Assembly (NCBI GenBank): GCA_903888655.1
Contig: CAISUR010000251.1
Coordinates: 1 to 10,148 of the forward strand
DNA from: an uncultured Bacteroidota bacterium
GTDB taxonomy: Bacteria > Bacteroidota > Bacteroidia > Flavobacteriales > Flavobacteriaceae
Length of the DNA: 10,148 nt
Direction of reading: 5' to 3'
How positions within the stretch are numbered: the stretch's first letter is position 1; every line of letters begins with the position of its first letter. Under the pieces are notes generated by a model that made no database searches, was not told the origin of the DNA, and saw only the letters and a program-made list of their open reading frames with translations. Positions 6,700 to 10,148 of this stretch are shown one piece after another. The translations under genes and the position numbers were made by a program.

Positions 6700-7320
6700 A
6701 TGAAAATTACCTCTGCCGAATTTGTAATTAGTAATTCTGATGTTGCCAAATGTCCGACGGAACGTTTGCCAGAATATGCTTTTATTGGACGTTCCAACGT
6801 TGGAAAATCGTCGCTAATTAACATGATTACCAATCATAAAAATTTGGCAAAAACATCGGGAAAACCCGGAAAAACACAATTAATCAATCACTTTAAAATT
6901 AATGCGAATTGGTTTTTAGTAGATTTACCTGGTTATGGTTATGCTAGAGTTTCTAAAAAAACAAAACAAGTTTTTCAAGAATTCATCACCGATTATTTTG
7001 AAAGCAGACCACAATTGGTTTGTGCTTTTGTATTGATTGACATTAGGCTTGAAGCACAAAAAATAGATTTAGAATTTATAGAATATTTGGGCGAAACCGA
7101 AGTGTCATTTTGCATTATTTTTACCAAAGCCGATAAAATAAGTAAAACCAAAATCGACTCTCATATTGCTGCTTACAAAAAACAACTTCACGCCCATAAT
7201 TGGGAAGAAATTCCGCCCTACTTCGTGACTTCGGCCACAGAGGGAACTGGAAAAGATGCGCTTTTAAACTACATTGAAGAAATAAATGTAGAAGTTTACA
7301 AAGATTTGAATGAGTTTTAA
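6700..7320 (+). CDS. engB: EngB/YihA/YsxC, ribosome-assembly GTPase
   Basis: This 206-residue TRAFAC-class GTPase of the EngB family is needed for late assembly of the 50S ribosomal subunit. All G motifs are intact: G1 GRSNVGKSS (30-38), G2 around Thr59 in GKPGKTQ (55-61), G3 DLPGYG (75-80), G4 TKAD (142-145) and G5 SA (178-179). The length matches the family (about 195-215). The ATG is 2 bases after the stop of the hydrolase, so the genes form a tight pair. The unit ends at a strong hairpin just downstream. Confidence 0.97.
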   Translation: MKITSAEFVISNSDVAKCPTERLPEYAFIGRSNVGKSSLINMITNHKNLAKTSGKPGKTQLINHFKINANWFLVDLPGYGYARVSKKTKQVFQEFITDYFESRPQLVCAFVLIDIRLEAQKIDLEFIEYLGETEVSFCIIFTKADKISKTKIDSHIAAYKKQLHAHNWEEIPPYFVTSATEGTGKDALLNYIEEINVEVYKDLNEF

Positions 7321-7323
7321 AAC

Positions 7324-7353
7324 AAAAATGGTTCTCGATTGAGAACCATTTTT
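7324..7353. terminator. Bidirectional rho-independent terminator between engB and gldC
   Basis: A perfect 13-base-pair stem (7324-7336 with 7341-7353, core ATGGTTCTC / GAGAACCAT) closes a 4-base GATT loop. A T run follows on the plus strand, and the leading A run gives a T run on the minus strand. It can therefore stop transcription of both convergent units. It lies 4 bases after engB, and its last base overlaps the TAA stop of gldC. Confidence 0.92.
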
Positions 7354-7685
7354 TATCTTTTCAACTCTAATTTCTCGGCAAAATAATCGCAAAAATCTTT
7401 CATCGTAGCCGACATTTTATCGTCTTGTGTAGCTTTTTCATAGGTATCTGCCATGGCCACTAATGTCTGATGAAAGAAAATCTTCATTTCATCTACCGGC
7501 ATATCTTTGGTCCATAAATCAATGCGCAATGTTTCTTTATTAACATTATCCCAAATGGATAACATAATTGCTTTAGACTCTTCGTTTTCTACTCCGCCAT
7601 CTTTAGCCGTCCACGAAAGTGTTTCTGGAACTTTATTCTGATCTAATTCTATTGTAAACTTAATTTCTGAAGAAGTTTTACTCAT
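7353..7685 (-). CDS. gldC: GldC, gliding-motility protein
   Basis: This 110-residue soluble protein has no signal peptide or membrane segment. The sequence (SEIKFTIELD at the start, DGGVENEESKAIMLSIWD at 29-46, LRIDLWTKDMPVDEMK at 53-68, MKDFCDYFAEKLEL near the end) agrees with GldC of Flavobacterium johnsoniae as I remember it. There gldC lies directly downstream of gldB, and its loss impairs but does not abolish gliding. The biochemical role is unknown. The frame is open 15 codons further upstream (to 7730), but that would run deep into gldB. The ATG at 7685 is chosen because the family N-terminus starts there and it gives a tidy 8-base overlap with the gldB stop (ATGAGTAA). Confidence 0.92.
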   Translation of the reverse strand: MSKTSSEIKFTIELDQNKVPETLSWTAKDGGVENEESKAIMLSIWDNVNKETLRIDLWTKDMPVDEMKIFFHQTLVAMADTYEKATQDDKMSATMKDFCDYFAEKLELKR

Positions 7686-8646
7686 TTTTTTTAGGTTTAT
7701 ATTTTGATAATTCAAAAATGTCTTTCGCATTCATTTTCAACAGCTGCTGTACGGTACTATTGCTATTTTCCATATAAGAACGTACGATTTGCCACCCAAT
7801 CCACTGTCCCACTCTTCCAGGAGTTTCGTTGTCTATTTCCAAATAAAATTTAGAAAAGGGCGCTACATTGATAAATCGATTGGGCAACTTGGAATCGGTG
7901 CTAAATAGTAATTTATTACTCACAAAAAACTCCCACATGTAACTTTCATTTTCTTGACAAAATTGAATCTGTTTCTCGGAATAGCCAATTTTTTCATAGT
8001 CTTTGTAATCGGGCAATAAAATGTCTTTTAAATACAATTCTTTCCCTGAATTTATCATTAATGATAACAAATCTTTCTCTTTTGGAGAAGGCAAAATACC
8101 AAAGGCAAAACTAGATACAATATCAGGCATGATTTGTCTTTGTTCAAAATTATTTCTTAAATACTCGGGGAATTCATTTTTATAAAATTTATGCTCCTTT
8201 CCCAAATACAATTCTAAAGCAATTATGAGTTTATCGTGAGCATAAATTGTTTTATTCATATAATCCATGTCACCAATTGCTGTATAAATTTGAGGTGTAA
8301 TTACGGTTGGAAAATAATATTTTATATGTTTGAATAAGTCAATAATGTCATTTTGTTCAGTGCTAAAATCTTTATATTTTTTTTCAACTTCGCTATATAA
8401 TTCTCTCCATTGTGGGTTTTGCATTTTTTCAAGCCAAACGTTATCGGGAGTTTGTGAAGGAAAAAAATCTGGGTATTGCGATTTTATTTTAGCCAAATCC
8501 TCTGGTTTGGCATCAAAAAAAGCTTGCTCAAACCGATGTGTTTTAATCGAGATTGGAATTTCTTCAACCTCTCTTTCGATTTTATTTTTCTTATTACAAG
8601 AGAAAAATAAAAGTCCGATTGTGATGATGTAAATATATTTTTTCAT
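7678..8646 (-). CDS. gldB: GldB, gliding-motility lipoprotein
   Basis: This 322-residue lipoprotein begins with a lipoprotein signal peptide: KK, a hydrophobic core (4-15) and a lipobox ending in LLFFSC with Cys17 as the lipidated residue. The mature part starts with a lysine-rich stretch and has a conserved-looking PGRVGQWIGWQIVRSYM block (276-292). Together with gldC immediately downstream, this identifies GldB, which is essential for gliding in F. johnsoniae. Its molecular function in the machinery is not settled. No HExxH-type metal site is visible. The open frame extends 12 codons upstream to 8682, but that start would bury the signal peptide and lies upstream of the predicted -7 box, so the ATG at 8646 is preferred. 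Confidence 0.93.
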   Translation of the reverse strand: MKKYIYIITIGLLFFSCNKKNKIEREVEEIPISIKTHRFEQAFFDAKPEDLAKIKSQYPDFFPSQTPDNVWLEKMQNPQWRELYSEVEKKYKDFSTEQNDIIDLFKHIKYYFPTVITPQIYTAIGDMDYMNKTIYAHDKLIIALELYLGKEHKFYKNEFPEYLRNNFEQRQIMPDIVSSFAFGILPSPKEKDLLSLMINSGKELYLKDILLPDYKDYEKIGYSEKQIQFCQENESYMWEFFVSNKLLFSTDSKLPNRFINVAPFSKFYLEIDNETPGRVGQWIGWQIVRSYMENSNSTVQQLLKMNAKDIFELSKYKPKKNE

Positions 8647-8657
8647 CTTAAATTTAA

Positions 8658-8665
8658 TATTTTTG
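8658..8665 (+). promoter_or_regulatory. Predicted -7 box for nadE
   Basis: TATTTTTG fits TAnnTTTG and lies 38 bases before the nadE ATG, implying a leader of about 30 bases. A clear TTG at the proper distance upstream is not seen. It directly abuts the gldB -7 box on the other strand. Confidence 0.45.
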
Positions 8666-8673
8666 CAAATATA
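8666..8673 (-). promoter_or_regulatory. Predicted -7 box for gldB-gldC
   Basis: The minus strand reads TATATTTG, a perfect TAnnTTTG match, 19 bases before the gldB ATG. The leader would be about 10-12 bases. A -33 TTG at normal spacing is not evident. A TTTG at 8680-8683 is too close to serve. Confidence 0.5.
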
Positions 8674-8703
8674 CATTACCAAATCTTAATTCATTCCTAA
8701 ACT

Positions 8704-9513
8704 ATGAGTAAAAAAAGCACCATTCAGGTTGAAAAAGTTAACGAACACATCGTTAACTGGTTAAAAACGTATGCTACTAACGCAAAAGTAAGTGGTTTTG
8801 TTGTGGGAATTTCTGGTGGCGTAGATTCGGCGGTGACTTCCTCATTATGCGCTCAAACAGGTTTACCGACTTTATGTGTAGAAATGCCAATTCATCAAGC
8901 TCAAAATCAAGTTAATAGAGGACGTGAACATATTGATCAATTGCAAAAAAGATTCTCCAATGTAACTCGAGCTGAAGCCAATTTAACACCGATTTATGAA
9001 GCCTTTAAAACCGAAATGCCTTTTGCATCAGATGAAAGCAAATATCATTTATCATTAGCCAACACGCGCGCTCGTTTAAGAATGACTACTTTGTATTATT
9101 ATGCCGGAATTCATGGCTATTTAGTGGCAGGAACAGGGAATAAAGTAGAAGATTTTGGTGTAGGATTTTACACAAAATATGGCGATGGCGGTGTTGATTT
9201 GAGTCCAATTGCCGATTTAATGAAAAGTGATGTTTATGCTTTAGGAACCTATTTGCACATTCCGGAATCTATATTACAAGCAGCACCCACTGATGGTTTA
9301 TTTGGCGATAATAGAACGGATGAAGATCAATTAGGAGCTAGTTACGACGAGCTTGAATGGGCTATGCTAGAAGATGAGCAAGGAAGTAAATCAAATCAAT
9401 TTTCGGGAAGAGAAAAAGAGGCATTTGACATCTACAAACGTCTTAATTTGATTAATAAACATAAAATGGAAGCCATTCCTGTTTGCGAAATTCCAAAATC
9501 GCTAAGGCAATAA
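8704..9513 (+). CDS. nadE: NadE, NH3-dependent NAD+ synthetase
   Basis: This 269-residue cytoplasmic enzyme adenylates nicotinic acid adenine dinucleotide and amidates it to NAD+, the last step of NAD synthesis. It is an N-type ATP pyrophosphatase with the SGGVDS loop at 37-42, a conserved RARLRM segment (122-127), GTGNKVED (143-150) and GDGGVDLSPIADLMKS (160-175). No nitrilase (glutaminase) domain precedes it, so it should use free ammonia. The length is that of the short, ammonia-dependent form. It is divergent from gldB across 57 bases and seems to stand alone. No hairpin terminator is seen after the stop, so some readthrough into the response regulator is possible. Confidence 0.95.
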   Translation: MSKKSTIQVEKVNEHIVNWLKTYATNAKVSGFVVGISGGVDSAVTSSLCAQTGLPTLCVEMPIHQAQNQVNRGREHIDQLQKRFSNVTRAEANLTPIYEAFKTEMPFASDESKYHLSLANTRARLRMTTLYYYAGIHGYLVAGTGNKVEDFGVGFYTKYGDGGVDLSPIADLMKSDVYALGTYLHIPESILQAAPTDGLFGDNRTDEDQLGASYDELEWAMLEDEQGSKSNQFSGREKEAFDIYKRLNLINKHKMEAIPVCEIPKSLRQ

Positions 9514-9525
9514 TTTTACTTTTTT

Positions 9526-9558
9526 TTGTGGATAGTGTATTTTTTTTAATTAACTTTA
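9526..9558 (+). promoter_or_regulatory. Predicted promoter of the response regulator gene
   Basis: TTG at 9526-9528 is followed after 22 bases by TAACTTTA (9551-9558), which matches TAnnTTTG except for the last base. This spacing lies within the range reported for Bacteroidota promoters. The start would lie near 9565, giving a leader of about 35 bases that contains a C6 run at 9581-9586. Confidence 0.45.
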
Positions 9559-9601
9559 CATTAGATTTTAAAAAATTGTTCCCCCCAAATAAATTAAAAT
9601 T

Positions 9602-10148
9602 ATGATAACAGTTTGTTTAGCCGATAATTATCCTGTGGTGCATTATGGCATAAAATCATATTTTAAAGACCATCCCGAAATATCTATAGTATCTAATGTA
9701 GGAAGTTTCTATATGGTACCCGATGCTCTTCGAAATAAAGAAATAAACGTTTTGGTTATTGATCTTGAACTAGAAGGATTAAAGAGTATTTATGAACTAA
9801 AAGCGATTATTAAAAACTTTCCCAATACTAAAGTTCTAATATTTACAAGCCTAAATGAACAAATTTATGCTCCAAATGCTATAAAAGCAGGCGTTTCTGG
9901 TTTTGTACATAAATCTTCAAAAGTTGAAACTCTAGGTACCTCTATTATAAGAGTGCATCAAGGCATTATTATGTTGAGCGAGAACATCAAGAAAAATCTT
10001 GCTTTGATAGCAAAACAAAACAAAAGCGAACGCTTGTACCGAAAATTATCTAATAGAGAGATTGAAGTTTTGCGCTATTTGTGCGATGGAAAGAAAAACA
10101 ATGAAATTTCTAAGGTGTTAGGCCTAAATGAAAAAACGGTGTCAACCT
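9602..10148 (+). CDS. NarL/FixJ-family response regulator (partial, 3' end beyond window)
   Basis: An ATG at 9602 opens a frame of 182 codons that runs off the right edge. Residues 1-120 form a receiver domain: Asp8 in the acidic pocket (LADN, with Asn9 where a second acidic residue is common), the phosphoacceptor Asp54 in VLVIDLE, Thr82 in LIFTS and Lys104 in FVHKS. After a linker, LSNREIEVLRYLCDGKKNNE (149-168) and the following EISKVLGLNEKTVST form most of a LuxR-type helix-turn-helix. It is therefore a phosphorylation-dependent DNA-binding regulator. No partner histidine kinase lies in the window, and its targets are unknown. Co-function with nadE is not implied. Confidence 0.92.
   Translation, partial: MITVCLADNYPVVHYGIKSYFKDHPEISIVSNVGSFYMVPDALRNKEINVLVIDLELEGLKSIYELKAIIKNFPNTKVLIFTSLNEQIYAPNAIKAGVSGFVHKSSKVETLGTSIIRVHQGIIMLSENIKKNLALIAKQNKSERLYRKLSNREIEVLRYLCDGKKNNEISKVLGLNEKTVST

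Noticed and set aside
7686..7730. Longer gldC starting at 7730
   Set aside because: It would add 15 residues encoded within gldB that do not belong to the GldC N-terminus. The ATG at 7685 is the family start.
8647..8682. Longer gldB starting at 8682
   Set aside because: It would place 12 residues before a normal lipoprotein signal peptide and starts upstream of the predicted -7 box.

Overview
The window is an AT-rich stretch of a chromosome from a gliding member of the Bacteroidota, most likely a Flavobacterium or close relative. The evidence is the pairing of gldB and gldC (gliding-motility genes restricted to this phylum), weak or absent Shine-Dalgarno sequences, -7 boxes of the Bacteroidota type (TAnnTTTG), and a meso-diaminopimelate type MurE. 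Every complete gene belongs to a recognisable family. No transposase, integrase, phage gene, CRISPR array, tRNA or rRNA was seen.

Region 1 (1-5509, minus strand) is the start of the dcw (division and cell wall) cluster, in the order mraZ - rsmH - ftsL - ftsI - murE - mraY (mraY cut by the window edge). Four of the six are joined by overlaps: mraZ/rsmH, ftsL/ftsI and ftsI/murE. Two short gaps, before ftsL and before mraY, each hold a small repeat. The products are a transcriptional regulator, a 16S rRNA methyltransferase, two divisome membrane proteins and two enzymes of peptidoglycan precursor synthesis. murF is not between murE and mraY, unlike the E. coli order.

Region 2 (5510-5911) is a 402-base divergent control region. 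Next to mraZ it carries four GTGGTA boxes, three of them at exact 10-base spacing. This matches the known arrangement of MraZ operators, so MraZ probably represses its own cluster here. A large imperfect palindrome and a possible 25-codon ORF lie further out, and a -7 box for the divergent hydrolase lies at the far end.

Region 3 (5912-7320, plus strand) is a two-gene unit: an alpha/beta hydrolase of unknown substrate and the ribosome-assembly GTPase EngB/YihA, 2 bases apart. It ends in a strong hairpin that also serves the convergent gldBC unit.

Region 4 (7353-8646, minus strand) is gldB (lipoprotein) overlapping gldC (small cytoplasmic protein). Upstream, in a 57-base gap, the -7 boxes of gldB and of the divergent nadE stand back to back.

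Region 5 (8704-10148, plus strand) is nadE (ammonia-dependent NAD synthetase) followed by a NarL/FixJ-type response regulator that runs off the window.

Overall this is mostly conserved housekeeping DNA. The interest lies in the intergenic regulatory structure, not in a new gene system.
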